Shown here: piece by piece, positions 8,816 through 19,602 of the stretch
Position numbering within the stretch: position 1 is the stretch's first letter
Layout of the letters: the number at the start of each line of letters is the position of its first letter
Notes under the pieces: generated by a model
Database searches by the model: none
Seen by the model: the letters and a program-made list of their open reading frames with translations, nothing else
Told to the model about the DNA's origin: nothing
Origin: Luteimonas sp. J29
GTDB lineage: Bacteria > Pseudomonadota > Gammaproteobacteria > Xanthomonadales > Xanthomonadaceae
Assembly: GCF_000472505.1 (NCBI RefSeq)
Contig: NZ_AWZR01000014.1
Location: 1-64,000, forward strand
Length of the DNA: 64,000 nucleotides
Direction of reading: 5' to 3'
Position numbers and translations under genes: made by a program

Positions 8816-10710
8816 ATGTCGGAGTCGGCGAGGAGAACGATGGCCGTGCTGGCGCTGGGCGCGGTCGCTGCGGCATGGGCGCAGGCGCAAGCGGAGGAGC
8901 GGCCGCAGGCGCGGGAACTCGATGCGGTACGCGTCACGACGACGGTGCTGCCGGCGACCGCGGGCGAGGCGATCCACAGCGTCACCGTTCTCGGTCCGGA
9001 GCAGCTCGCACCCTGGCGCGGACGCAGCCTCGCCGAGGTGCTCGCCGCACAGGCCGGCCTGGTGCTGGACCGCAGCGCACGCGGCGGCGGCTTCGGGGCC
9101 CTTTACCTGCGCGGGGCCGATCCCAGCCACGTGGTCGTGCTGGTGGACGGGGTGCGGCAGAACGATCCGCTGTCCTCGCGCGGCAGCGCCGTGGACCTCA
9201 ATACGCTGTCGCTGGAGCAGGTGGAACGGATCGAAATCGTGCGCGGTGCCGCCAGCGTCGCCCACGCCGAGGCGATCGCCGGCGTGGTCCACGTGCACAC
9301 GCGGCGGCCCGCGTCCGGCGCGTCCGCGGGCGCGGCGGTCGGCGGTGACGGGCTGCGTGCGGTCCATGCGGTGCTGTCGGGCGACGGCTGGCGCCTGGCG
9401 GCGAGCGACCGCTCGGACGGAGACGGGGACATCGGCAGCCACGACCTGCGTGCGCTGGACGCGTCGTGGGCGGGCGAGCTGCGGCCGGCGCTGTCGATCC
9501 GCGCGGCCGCGGGCTATGGCGACAGCGTCGCCCGCGGCTTCCCGGACGACAGCGGCGGGCCGCGCCACGCAGTGCTGCGCGAGCTGGAAGAACGCGAGGC
9601 GCGCACCCGACACGTCTCGCTGCAGGCCGAGTGGCGTCCTGCGCTGGGTGCCGTGGAGGCACAGTGGGCATGGTTCGCCCGGGACGGCGCGGAGGATTCG
9701 CCCGGCGTGGCCGGAGGCGTGCGCGATCCGGTCGGGCTGCCGGCGCTGGCCGCCCGCACCGGTTACCGTCGCGACGAACTCCAGGCCACGTGGAGAAGCC
9801 CGCTGGGAGCGCGCGGCGAACTTGCCGTGGGCATCCTCCACCAGCGCGAGCGTGGCCGCTACGACGGCCGCATCGACTACGGAGTCTTCCGGGCGCCGGT
9901 GGCGTTCGCCATGGAGCGCAATACCGGCGCCGCCTTCGCCGAACTGCGCTGGCGCCACGCCGGCTGGACCGCGCAGGGCGGCCTGCGCTTGGAGCGGCGC
10001 AGCGACGGCGACACCGGCCACGTCCACGCCAGCCAGCCGATGCTGTCGCTGCAGCGGCGCCTGGCCGGCGGCTGGCACTGGGGCGCGTCGTACTCGCGCA
10101 GTTCGCGGCCACCGAGCTTCTACGCGCTCGGCCATCCGCTGGTTGGCAATCCTTCGCTTCGCCAGGAGCGGGCGGAGCACCGCGAGGCGTACGTCGCCAC
10201 GGACGACGATGCGGCCTGGCCAAGCCGGTTCACCCTGTTCAGCGCCCGCTACCGCGACCTGGTCGATTTCGACGCCGGGCCGCCGCCACGGCTGGTGAAC
10301 CGGGCGCGCATCGAGGCCGACGGCCTGGAATGGCGCAGCTCCCACCGTTTCGGCAACGACTGGCGCCTCGGCCTGGACGGCACCTGGATGCGGGTCCGCG
10401 ATCCGGCGGGCGGGGCGATCCTCCGCCATCGCCCCAGGCTCCAGGCGGGGGCCGACCTGCTCGTGCCCGTCGGCGGGGCCGAGCTGTCCCTGCGCCTGCA
10501 GCACCTCGGTCGCCGCTTCGATTCGGCGATCCCCACCGGCGACCGCTGGCTCGACCGGGCGACCACGCTCGACGTGGCGATACGCCGGCCGGTCGGGCCT
10601 GCGATGCTGCTGCTGTCGCTCGACGACGCCACCGATTCACGAGGCGAAGAGGTCATCGGGCTGGACACGCCCGGCCGTCGCCTGCGACTGTCGCTGCAAT
10701 GGAGCCTGGA

Positions 10711-10714
<4 letters not shown>
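8816..10714 (+). CDS. TonB-dependent outer-membrane receptor, BtuB-like
   Basis: A 632-residue TonB-dependent receptor. It has a signal peptide ending AQAQA, then a probable TonB box region ELDAVRVTTT and a plug domain with SLAEVLAAQAGLVLDR, LYLRGADPSHVVVLVDGVRQ and VERIEIVRGAASVAHAEAIAG. These match the BtuB/cobalamin group of small receptors. The rest is a beta-barrel of alternating polar and aromatic strands. The start is uncertain: 8816 gives a better signal peptide with two Arg, while 8840 has a stronger site (AGGAG at 8831-8835). Its stop overlaps the next ATG by four bases, so the two genes are translationally coupled. The substrate may be a corrinoid or another metal complex. Confidence 0.88.
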
Positions 10715-12297
<1,583 letters not shown>

Positions 12298-12368
12298 GCG
12301 GAGACCGGCGCCCGGGCGGGATGCCATCCGGTGCGCCAGGAGTGGATCGTCGCCAATGGAGTCCACCG

Positions 12369-12779
12369 ATGCCAGGAATGCCGTGGTGGTCGCCGTTGCT
12401 GGCTTGCTTGCTGCTGGCGCTCGGCGCGGACATCGCGCGAGGTGCCGAGGGCGGCCTGGTCGCCTTCGGTGCCGCGCGCTCGCAATCGGCGCGGGCGCTC
12501 GAGTCCGCGTGGAAGGCCGTGCCGGAACACAAACGCCGCGCGATCGAACGCTACCTGGTGTCGCTGGGCGTGTCGTCGACCGGCACGGTCCGACTGGTCG
12601 GTGCGTGGCAACTGGATGGCCGCCCTCTGCTGCATTTCCAGCACCTGGACCTGCTCGGGGACCGACTGGTGTGGTCAGTGCTGGTCGACCCTGCGGCGAT
12701 GACGGCCCGGCCGGTGCTGGATCCGGACGCCGTGGGCGGCGACAGCGCGGAAGCCCTCATTCCGGCGGATCCCGACTGA
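12369..12779 (+). CDS. Small secreted protein of unknown function
   Basis: A 136-residue protein. ATG at 12369 follows GGAG at about six bases and yields a signal peptide (MPGMPWWSPLLACLLLALGA, cleaved near ARGAEG). The mature part has a helical segment (QSARALESAWKAVPEHKRRA) followed by a beta-rich segment with VRLVGAWQLDGRPLLHFQHL. I know no family for it. It follows the FG-GAP haem gene by 71 bases and could be cotranscribed. Confidence 0.65.
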   Translation: MPGMPWWSPLLACLLLALGADIARGAEGGLVAFGAARSQSARALESAWKAVPEHKRRAIERYLVSLGVSSTGTVRLVGAWQLDGRPLLHFQHLDLLGDRLVWSVLVDPAAMTARPVLDPDAVGGDSAEALIPADPD

Positions 12780-12834
12780 CCCTACCGGGAACAGCCATGC
12801 GTTGGAATGGCAGGTCCGCGTCACGGAGTACGCC

Positions 12835-13293
12835 ATGTGCCACCGGTTCCCGGGACTTGTATTCCTCCTGCTCGGTCTGTCGCTCGGCGCAGCCCAAGCA
12901 TGCTCGCTGGTTCCACTGCCGCCCGCGGCGCGCGCCTCGCAGGCCCATGCCGTGGTCCTGGCGGTGCCGGTTCGCACAACGCTCGAGCCTGCCCGGGCGG
13001 GGAGTTCCGGATACAAGGGAATGGCCAGGCAGCGCGTCGAATGGGAGGTCCAAGCCTCGTGGAAGGGTCCATACCGGCGCGGTCGGCGCGTGCACACGGA
13101 TGCCGAGATGATGCTGGGCCCCGCCAGCTGCCAGTCCCTGGCCGAGATCATCCCCGGCATGCCCCGGCTCGTGTACCTGTTCGATGCGCGGACGCCGCAT
13201 CGGCGTATCCTGGTTGTGGAGGTGCAGGACACGGACGCCGGAGTGCGGTGGCTTGATGCGTCCAGCAGTGGCGCTGACGACGGGGCCGATTGA
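12835..13293 (+). CDS. Small secreted Cys-containing protein of unknown function
   Basis: A 152-residue protein starting at 12835 (GGAG upstream). The signal peptide ends at QACS. The mature N-terminus CSLVPLPPAARASQAHAVVL resembles small secreted proteins with an OB-like barrel in which a Cys-Ser start is followed by a strand describing 'channels' for the text VVLAVPV. Two further segments, VEWEVQASWKGPYRRGRRV and LGPASCQSLAEI, contribute a second cysteine, so a disulfide between C25-region and C102-region is possible. No function is assigned. Confidence 0.6.
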   Translation: MCHRFPGLVFLLLGLSLGAAQACSLVPLPPAARASQAHAVVLAVPVRTTLEPARAGSSGYKGMARQRVEWEVQASWKGPYRRGRRVHTDAEMMLGPASCQSLAEIIPGMPRLVYLFDARTPHRRILVVEVQDTDAGVRWLDASSSGADDGAD

Positions 13294-13415
13294 ACGGTCC
13301 AGCCGGTTTCGCTGGAGCGCGACCGTGCGAGTCGTCCATGACGCCACGCTTCTTGTCACGGAAGGAGTCTGCTGGCAGCATGGACCCGCATCGACCTGAA
13401 GCATGGAGCGCTGGG

Positions 13416-13898
13416 ATGAGATGGATCTGGACGATCGCGATGGTGGCCGCCATGACGGCCGTTTCCGCAGGGTGCGCGTCGAATGCCCAACCGGCTGAAG
13501 CCTCCGACATTACGGAGCCATTCTCCGGGACGTGGGCCGTCGAGTGGTGCAACGAGGCCAGGCCAGACCACGATTGCGGTGGTTTCGACGTGACATTGGT
13601 GCAAAGGGGGCGCAGCGTCTGCGGCCAGTACGACAGTGCGCGGGTGAATCTGACGCAGGTGGACGAGGGTCGTGTGGAAGGGATTGCCACGGGAGATACC
13701 GCCAACCTTCGGGTTCGCAGCCACCGTAACGACACGGTGGTTGAGGTGCACGTGCGTCGCGTCGGCGAGGACCTTCACTGGAAGCAGGGGGACACCATCG
13801 AGCGCGGGGGGAATGATTTTGTACTCATCGCCAACGAGGAGATTCTCCTGAGCCGGCCGGCGATCCCGCTGAGGTCGCCGGAGAGGTGTCAGCAATAG
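13416..13898 (+). CDS. Lipoprotein, probable immunity protein for the adjacent lysozyme-like toxin
   Basis: A 160-residue lipoprotein with lipobox AVSAGC (Cys20). The mature domain opens with FSGTWAVEWCNEARPDHDCG, then FDVTLVQRGRSVCGQYDSA and LTQVDEGRVEG, a compact beta-rich fold with two probable disulfides. Two homologues follow at 15357 and 15876, and each intact copy lies 22-23 bases upstream of a lysozyme-like gene that lacks a signal peptide. A periplasmic lipoprotein next to a leaderless peptidoglycan hydrolase is the classic layout of contact-delivered effector and immunity pairs in Xanthomonadaceae. The immunity role is inferred from this context, not from a recognised inhibitor family. 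Confidence 0.75.
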   Translation: MRWIWTIAMVAAMTAVSAGCASNAQPAEASDITEPFSGTWAVEWCNEARPDHDCGGFDVTLVQRGRSVCGQYDSARVNLTQVDEGRVEGIATGDTANLRVRSHRNDTVVEVHVRRVGEDLHWKQGDTIERGGNDFVLIANEEILLSRPAIPLRSPERCQQ

Positions 13899-13920
13899 AG
13901 ATCAAGGATGGAGACAAGAG

Positions 13921-15078
13921 ATGGAGTTCAGGTTACTTGCTCAGGATGAGTACGATCGAAAGCTTCGCGAGGTGATCGTCGGGACGGAAGGGCATCATGC
14001 TGGTGTACAGGATGTGGGGGATGGCCTCGCAACGATTGGATGGGGTTACACGCTCAACAATCACGAGAACATGCCCATATGGCGAAGGGCGGGCATCGAG
14101 CTGACGCCAGAGCAGACGGCAGTCCTCGAGCATGTGGACCGGGCGCCGGAGGGTCGGAAGACGGCCATAGGTCTGACGTTCGACAAGGTTCTTACAGAGA
14201 CGGAGTCCGACCGTTTGCTCAGAGCTTCGATCCAGGCCTATGAGGCGCCGGCCGTTGAAGCGGGCATGCCTCTGTCAGACGAGCGCGTCGCGGTGGTCTC
14301 CGTGACGTACAACCGTGGTCCGGGTGTCATGCGGAGTCATGAGGTCATGGGTGCGATAAGGGATGGAGACCGGGCCGAGGCTTGGTATCAGTTGCGATAC
14401 AACTGCTGGGGGTCAAAGGTGAGCGCCGAGAACGGCCTGCGCAAGCGCCGCTTCGCCGAAGCCGAGATCTTCGGCCTCTACGACGACCCGGAGGCCGTTT
14501 CCGTGGAAGAAGCGGCGGCCGTGTACGCGATGTACCGCGAGCACCATGCCGAGATCGACCGGGTCGAACGCCGGTTCGGCGTGACCGTGAATGGGGTCGA
14601 GGCGCGGCCGAACCGGATCGCGCACGCGAACCGGGACTACCCCGACATCGTGGCGATGTACGGCGAGGTGCAGACGATCGCCGACTCGCTCGAGCCGGCG
14701 AGGTCACGATTGCTTGGGCACCTGCGCGAACGGTATCCGACGCTTGCAGGCGAGCTCACGGAGGAACGGTTCAATGCCGGCTTGATCGACCCCGAGCGGT
14801 TCCCGCGTGAGTTCGCAGTGGTGGCAGGGCAGGGCGTGCAGCCGGGAAGTCCTGCGGTCGCGCACCGGATGGCCGGCCCTGCAGCGACGCAGCATGGCCC
14901 GTTCCAGAGCGGGCACCTGAACGCGGCGGTCGCGGCGCTGCGGTCGGACGATCCAGCGCAGGCCGACCGAGCGCTCCGGAGGCTGGCCGACTCGCCGGAG
15001 GGACAGGCGTTCATCCATATGGGCGAGGAAGCGCGGGCCAGGGGCGAGGAGGTCGCGCGAGAGGCGTTGGTCCGGTAG
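13921..15078 (+). CDS. Lysozyme-like (GH24-type) toxin, copy 1
   Basis: A 385-residue protein with no signal peptide. GGAG lies seven bases before ATG 13921. Residues 1-170 resemble phage-type lysozymes: Glu23 in GTEGHH, Asp31/Asp34 in VQDVGDG and Thr38 in ATIGWGYT. The Glu-to-Thr spacing of 15 equals that of T4 lysozyme, though the Asp is one residue out of register. Residues 170-385 (YREHHAEIDRVERRFGVTV and beyond) are helical and of unknown role, perhaps for delivery. I do not see the usual XVIPCD features of Xanthomonadales T4SS effectors. The first half uses less biased codons than its surroundings, suggesting acquisition. Likely cleaves peptidoglycan after delivery into rivals. Confidence 0.78.
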   Translation: MEFRLLAQDEYDRKLREVIVGTEGHHAGVQDVGDGLATIGWGYTLNNHENMPIWRRAGIELTPEQTAVLEHVDRAPEGRKTAIGLTFDKVLTETESDRLLRASIQAYEAPAVEAGMPLSDERVAVVSVTYNRGPGVMRSHEVMGAIRDGDRAEAWYQLRYNCWGSKVSAENGLRKRRFAEAEIFGLYDDPEAVSVEEAAAVYAMYREHHAEIDRVERRFGVTVNGVEARPNRIAHANRDYPDIVAMYGEVQTIADSLEPARSRLLGHLRERYPTLAGELTEERFNAGLIDPERFPREFAVVAGQGVQPGSPAVAHRMAGPAATQHGPFQSGHLNAAVAALRSDDPAQADRALRRLADSPEGQAFIHMGEEARARGEEVAREALVR

Positions 15079-15356
15079 CGCAGGGTGCCGTACTAACGTG
15101 CATCCGAAACGCCTGGTCGACGAGAACAAGCCTGTAGGGAGCAAGGCGGGGACGCACCTTGCCGGTCGTGATCTGGTGGTATCCGGCGCATGCGCCGATG
15201 CTACTGGTACTGCTGCAAGGGAAAGACCCGAGGAACGCGGACACCACGAGATCGTCAGGATGTTCGCGCACTGGCGCGTGGAGGAATGAACCTTGTCGGC
15301 GTCGGGCTCCGCTGGCGCCATTCGCCGGCATCGACCATGAAGCATGGAGTGCTCAG

Positions 15357-15833
15357 ATGGGACGGATCAGGAGGATCACGATGGTGGCCGCCCTGACGGC
15401 CGCTTCCGCGGGGTGTGCGTTGAATGTCCGCTCCGGCGACGTATCTGACGGTTCAGCTCCTTTTTCGGGTACGTGGTCCGTCGAGTGGTGCAACGAGGCC
15501 CGGCCGGATCAAGAGTGCGGTGGTTTTGACGTTACATTGGTGCAGAAGGGCGGCCGCATCTGAGGCAAGTACGATAGTGCGCGAGTAAACCTGACGCAGG
15601 TGGACGAGGGTCGCGTGGAGGGCATCGCCACGGGACACAGCGCAGACCTGCAGGTTCGCAGCCACCGCAACAACACCGTGGTGGAGGTCCATGTGCGGCG
15701 CATAGGCGAGGATCTTCGCTGGAAACAGGGCAAGACCCTCGAGCGCGGAGGCAATGACTTTGTGCTCATCGCAAATGAGGCCATCCTCGAGAGGAGGCCA
15801 GCTGGCCACCTGAGGTCACCGGAAGGGTGTTAG
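15357..15833 (+). pseudogene. Immunity-like lipoprotein with a nonsense codon
   Basis: This is the closest paralogue of the lipoprotein at 13416, including the leader (GACC-TGAAGCATGGAG before both genes). The frame is intact for 159 codons except for TGA at 15561-15563, where the parent has TGC (Cys in the VCGQYDS motif). Everything after the stop (VNLTQVDEGRVEG and the rest) stays in frame to 15833. A single C-to-A change thus removes the second half. The truncated product keeps the lipobox but not the full fold, so it is probably inactive unless the stop is read through. Confidence 0.85.
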
Positions 15834-15875
15834 CTGAGGCCAGGTTGCACGTACCCACGGCAAAGGAGTGCTGGA

Positions 15876-16355
15876 ATGAGACCTGTTGGGCTATCTGTTT
15901 CGATCGTATTGCTCATCGTCGCCGGTGGGTGTGCCTCGGCAATCGAGAGCGGTGAAGATCCTGGCGGCAAGTCAGGCTTCTCGGGGTCATGGAGTGTCGA
16001 CTGGTGCAATCCAGACAGACCTGATCTTGAATGCGGCGGCTTCTCCGTCACCCTCAGGCAGACTGGAAAGCGTGTCTGCGGCGAGTATGGCGGTGCGCTG
16101 GTGAACCTCCGTCAGATCGACGAGGGTGTCGTTGACGGAATCGAGGAGAGCGACGGCACCGCCGTTGTCGATGTCCGAAGCGGGAGGAACGGCGACATCC
16201 TGCGCGTGCGCATCACCAGGGCCACAGATGGTCTTGCCTGGAAAGTGCTGGAAACGCTGAGCGAGGGAGGTGGCGACATTTCCATCATCGCGATGGATGA
16301 ACTGTTGAAGCCAACCGAGGACGAGTCCTTGAATCTGCGGAGTGATTGCAGCTGA
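15876..16355 (+). CDS. Lipoprotein, probable immunity protein for lysozyme-like copy 2
   Basis: A 159-residue lipoprotein (Cys19 in IVAGGC). ATG 15876 follows AAAGGAG. The mature part parallels the first copy: FSGSWSVDWCNPDRPDLECG, then FSVTLRQTGKRVCGEYGGA and NLRQIDEGVVDG. It has diverged more from the other two copies than they have from each other, consistent with specificity for the second toxin. The stop lies 23 bases before the toxin ATG. Confidence 0.75.
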   Translation: MRPVGLSVSIVLLIVAGGCASAIESGEDPGGKSGFSGSWSVDWCNPDRPDLECGGFSVTLRQTGKRVCGEYGGALVNLRQIDEGVVDGIEESDGTAVVDVRSGRNGDILRVRITRATDGLAWKVLETLSEGGGDISIIAMDELLKPTEDESLNLRSDCS

Positions 16356-16378
16356 GGCGCATGGCAGCGGAGCTTGAA

Positions 16379-17536
16379 ATGGAATTCAGGCATCTTACGA
16401 GAGAAGAATACGATCGGCGCCTTCGCGAGGTCCTGGTCAGCACGGAGGGAATGCATGCCCGGGTCCAGGACGTTGGAGACGGCAAGGCAACGATCGGTTG
16501 GGGATACACACTGAACCGTAACGAGAACGTCGCCATCTGGACGCGATCCGGGATGGATCTGACGCCTGCGCAACTTGAGGTTCTTCGCCAGGTGGACCAT
16601 GCGCGCCCCGAAGACAGGACCGCCATCGCCCTTGGGTTCGAGAGGGTCCTGACCGAAGAGGAGGCGAATCAGCTGTACAGGGCCTCCATCCACGAGTACG
16701 AGGCTCCCGCGGAGGGCGCAGGTATGCCGCTCTCGGTGGAACGCGTCGCCGTTGTCTCCGTCACGTACAACAGGGGCGTCGGAGCAATGCAGCGGCATCC
16801 GGTATGGGATGCAATTGAAGGTGGCGACCGCGCGGAGGCCTGGTATCAGCTGCGCTACAACTGCTGGGGATCGAGGGCCAACGCCGAAGGCGGCCTGCGC
16901 AAGCGCCGCTTCGCCGAAGCCGAAATCTTCGGCCTCTACGACGACCCGGAGGCCGTTTCCGTGGAAGAGGCCGCGGCCGTGTACGCGATGTACCGCGAGC
17001 ACCATGCCGAGATCGACCGGGTCGAACGCCGATTCGGCCTGACGGTGGATGGCGTCGAGGCGCGACCGAACCGGATCGCGCATGCCAATCGCGACTACCC
17101 CGACATCGTCGCCATCTACGGAGAGGTGCAGACCATCGCCGACTCGCTGGAACCGGCCAGGTCGCGCCTGCTCGCGCACCTGCGTGAGCGTTATCCGGCG
17201 CTTGCCGGCGAGCTCACGGAGGAGCGGTTCAATGCCGGGTTGATCGATCCCGGGCGGTTTCCGCGCGAGTTCGCCCTGGCAGCAGGGGAGGGTGCGCAGC
17301 CGGGGAATCCGGCGCTCGCACCCCGGATGGACGGTCCGGCAGGGCCGCCGCCGGGCCCGTTCCAGCACGGGCACCTGAATGCGGCCGTCGCGGCGCTGGC
17401 GTCGGGCGATGCGGAGCAGGCCGACCGTGCGCTCCGGAGGCTGGCCGACTCGCCGGAGGGGCAGGCGTTCATCCGGATGGGAGAGGACGCGCTGGCCAGG
17501 GGCGAGGAGGCCGCGCGGGACGCGATGGCGCGATAG
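16379..17536 (+). CDS. Lysozyme-like (GH24-type) toxin, copy 2
   Basis: A 385-residue protein, exactly the length of copy 1, again without signal peptide. GGAG at 16369-16372 supports ATG 16379 over an upstream in-frame ATG at 16361. The same residues sit at the same positions: Glu23 in STEGMH, Asp31 and Asp34 in VQDVGDG, Thr38 in ATIGWGYT. The N-terminal lysozyme half differs from copy 1 at roughly a third of positions, while the C-terminal half (from GLRKRRFAEAEIFGLYDD on) is nearly identical even at the DNA level. That pattern suggests a diversifying catalytic region joined to a conserved, perhaps delivery-related, region kept similar by gene conversion. Confidence 0.78.
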   Translation: MEFRHLTREEYDRRLREVLVSTEGMHARVQDVGDGKATIGWGYTLNRNENVAIWTRSGMDLTPAQLEVLRQVDHARPEDRTAIALGFERVLTEEEANQLYRASIHEYEAPAEGAGMPLSVERVAVVSVTYNRGVGAMQRHPVWDAIEGGDRAEAWYQLRYNCWGSRANAEGGLRKRRFAEAEIFGLYDDPEAVSVEEAAAVYAMYREHHAEIDRVERRFGLTVDGVEARPNRIAHANRDYPDIVAIYGEVQTIADSLEPARSRLLAHLRERYPALAGELTEERFNAGLIDPGRFPREFALAAGEGAQPGNPALAPRMDGPAGPPPGPFQHGHLNAAVAALASGDAEQADRALRRLADSPEGQAFIRMGEDALARGEEAARDAMAR

Positions 17537-17714
17537 CGGCCTGGCCAGGAGGACCGCGTCTGGCGCGGGCCGCTCGTCCAGGACAGCTCATGCGATCGGC
17601 TCCGGGCCGGGCGGCACCGGCCGTTCGGCGCGGGCGGGAAGGCCGCGCGGGCCTCGCCGGTGCCGACAGCATGTGTATGCTGGCGGGATGGCGGGCAACG
17701 GGGTGCAGGGTGCC

Positions 17715-18157
17715 ATGGCCGGACATGCCCACGATGCGGATCCCCTCGAGCGTTCGTCGAAGCGCAGGAAGGCGTGTACGAACGCGCACTCGGGGAACTG
17801 CGGGCAGGACTCAAGCGCGGCCACTGGATGTGGTTCGTGTTTCCCCAGCTGCGCGGCCTGGGCAGGAGCGCTCAATCGGCGTTCTACGGGATCCGCGGGC
17901 TGGAGGAGGCACGGCGTTACCTGGCGCATCCTGTGCTCGGGCCCCGGCTCGAGGCCGCGACGCGCTGCGTGCTCCAGGCCGGGGTTCCGCCGCCGGTGAT
18001 CTTCGGCCAGCTGGACGCGATGAAGTTCATCTCCTGCATGACACTGTTCGCGCAGGCCGGCGGCGCCGACAGCGTGTTCGCGGACGCGCTGCGCACCTGC
18101 GGACTGGAGGACCGCCTGACGCTGGAAGCGCTGTCGATCGAGTCGGGCGGCGCCTGA
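17715..18157 (+). pseudogene. DUF1810-family protein with an N-terminal frameshift
   Basis: Translation from ATG 17715 gives MAGHAHDADPLER, the usual DUF1810 start, and then runs out of frame. From about 17753 another frame supplies the rest: FVEAQEGVYERALGELRAGL, KRGHWMWFVFPQLRGLG, YLAHPVLGPRLEAATRC and MKFISCMTLFAQ, ending at 18157. One T missing from a TTT run in CGTTTCGTC would explain the break. The family is widespread and small, with no settled function. If the indel is a sequencing artefact the gene is intact and about 147 residues long. Confidence 0.75.
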
Positions 18158-18308
18158 GCGACCGGCGTGGCCGGAATCGACCGGGCGGGTGGGTCCGGCG
18201 GCAGGTTGAGGGCGGGCCGCCTGCATGGCGTTCACCGGCTGGTTGCGAAGTTCCGCCCCGTCCATCCAGATCGGCGACGGACAAGATGGCGTCCGACCGC
18301 GGCGCCCG

Positions 18309-18788
18309 TCAGCCGCGCCGCGCCGCCTCGATCGTGGCCACGTCGATCCGGCGCATCTGCATCATCGCGTCGAACACGCGCTTGGCCGCCGCGCGGTCTT
18401 CGCCGCGGTAGGCCTCGATCAGGACGCGCGGGGTGATCTGCCATGACACGCCCCAGCGGTCCTTGCACCAGCCGCAGGCGCTCTCCTGGCCGCCGTTGCC
18501 GACGATCGCGTCCCAGTAGCGGTCGGTTTCGGCCTGGTCCTCGGTGACCACCTGGAACGAGAACGCCTCGGTCTGCGGGAACTGCGGGCCGCCGTTCAGG
18601 CCCACGCAGGGAGTGCCCAGCACGGTGAACTCCACGGTGAGCGGATCGCCCTGCTTGCCCGCCGGATAGTCGCCCGGGGCGTGGACGAGCCTGCCGACGG
18701 CGCTGTCGGGGAAGGTGTCGGCGTAGAACCGGGCGGCTTCGAGGGCGTTGCCGTTGAACCACAGGCAGATGGTGTTCTTCGGGATCAT
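18309..18788 (-). CDS. VOC-family (PhnB-like) protein
   Basis: A 159-residue protein starting at 18788 (GAGAGG upstream). The sequence MIPKNTICLWFNGNALEAAR, then FYADTFPDSAVG, LTVEFTVLGTPCVGLNGGPQ and DRYWDAIVGNGG with CGWCKDRWGVSWQITP, is the PhnB or '3-demethylubiquinone-9 3-methyltransferase-like' branch of the glyoxalase/VOC fold. Members are often annotated as methyltransferases but are single-module VOC proteins with unsettled activity. It is divergent from the cupin gene. Confidence 0.88.
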   Translation of the reverse strand: MIPKNTICLWFNGNALEAARFYADTFPDSAVGRLVHAPGDYPAGKQGDPLTVEFTVLGTPCVGLNGGPQFPQTEAFSFQVVTEDQAETDRYWDAIVGNGGQESACGWCKDRWGVSWQITPRVLIEAYRGEDRAAAKRVFDAMMQMRRIDVATIEAARRG

Positions 18789-18932
18789 GATGCCTCTCCT
18801 CAGGGGGCGTGCGGCGCGCTTTCCATGGTGCGACGAGCGGGCGGGGCGGGAATCGACACCCTGCGCGCCACGCCGGTGGCCGGCCGGCGGCCGCGGCCGC
18901 GTTGTGGCAAGGGATCCAGCCGGAGACCCGCC

Positions 18933-19487
18933 ATGCCGCCCAGCCGCCATGGTTCCCTGTTCGCGGCGCTCGCCGCGGTGTCGGTCGTGGCAGGGGCGGC
19001 GGCGGCCGATGCGCCCTCGGACGCGAGGCCCGCGCCGGTCGTGGTGGCCACGGCCGACACCGCCGAACAGGCCTACGACGCGGGGGTCTTGCGCATCCTG
19101 GTGCAGGCGGCGGCCACCGGCGGCCGCTACGCGGTGCTCGAACTCAACGAGGCCCCGGGCTACCGCACGCCGCCGCACGTGCACCCGGGCATGGACGAGA
19201 GCTTCTACGCGCTGGAAGGCACGCTGGAGCTGGAGGTCGGGGGCACGACCCACACGCTCGCGGCCGGCTCGTATGTCCACATTCCGCGCGGCACGCCGCA
19301 CGCCCAAGGCAGCGCGGACGACCTGCCGGTAAAACTGCTCACCACGTTCACGCCCGGCGGGTTCGAGGCGTTCTTTCTCGACCGGGTCGAACTCGCGCGG
19401 ACGGTCCGGCGCGGCGACGAGGAGTTCCTGCCGCGGATGATGGACGTCGTGCACCGCCACGGGGCATGGCTGCAACCGGCGCAGTAG
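18933..19487 (+). CDS. Secreted cupin-domain protein
   Basis: A 184-residue protein. GGAG upstream supports ATG 18933, which gives a signal peptide ending GAAAADA. A single cupin barrel follows with motif 1 HVHPGMDESFYALEGTLELE (two His and one Glu as metal ligands) and motif 2 GSYVHIPRGTPHAQG (third His). The metal site looks complete, so an enzymatic or metal-binding role in the periplasm is possible. The substrate is not evident. Confidence 0.85.
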   Translation: MPPSRHGSLFAALAAVSVVAGAAAADAPSDARPAPVVVATADTAEQAYDAGVLRILVQAAATGGRYAVLELNEAPGYRTPPHVHPGMDESFYALEGTLELEVGGTTHTLAAGSYVHIPRGTPHAQGSADDLPVKLLTTFTPGGFEAFFLDRVELARTVRRGDEEFLPRMMDVVHRHGAWLQPAQ

Positions 19488-19602
19488 CGGGCACGTTGCC
19501 GGACCCGCAGTGCCTGTCGACGGCCCGTACACATCGCCGTGAGCCCTGCACGCGTAGGGTGGGCGCCGCCGCCGTGTGACCGGCCCAGAGGGAGAACGCG
19601 CG

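Noticed and set aside
15098-15289. Small open frame between toxin 1 and the broken immunity copy
   Set aside because: No ribosome binding site, signal peptide or recognisable domain, and the codon use is irregular; it is probably noncoding.
13921-17536. XVIPCD delivery domain at the end of the lysozyme-like toxins
   Set aside because: The expected conserved motifs are not readable in residues 300-385; delivery by the T4SS is therefore left as an open possibility.
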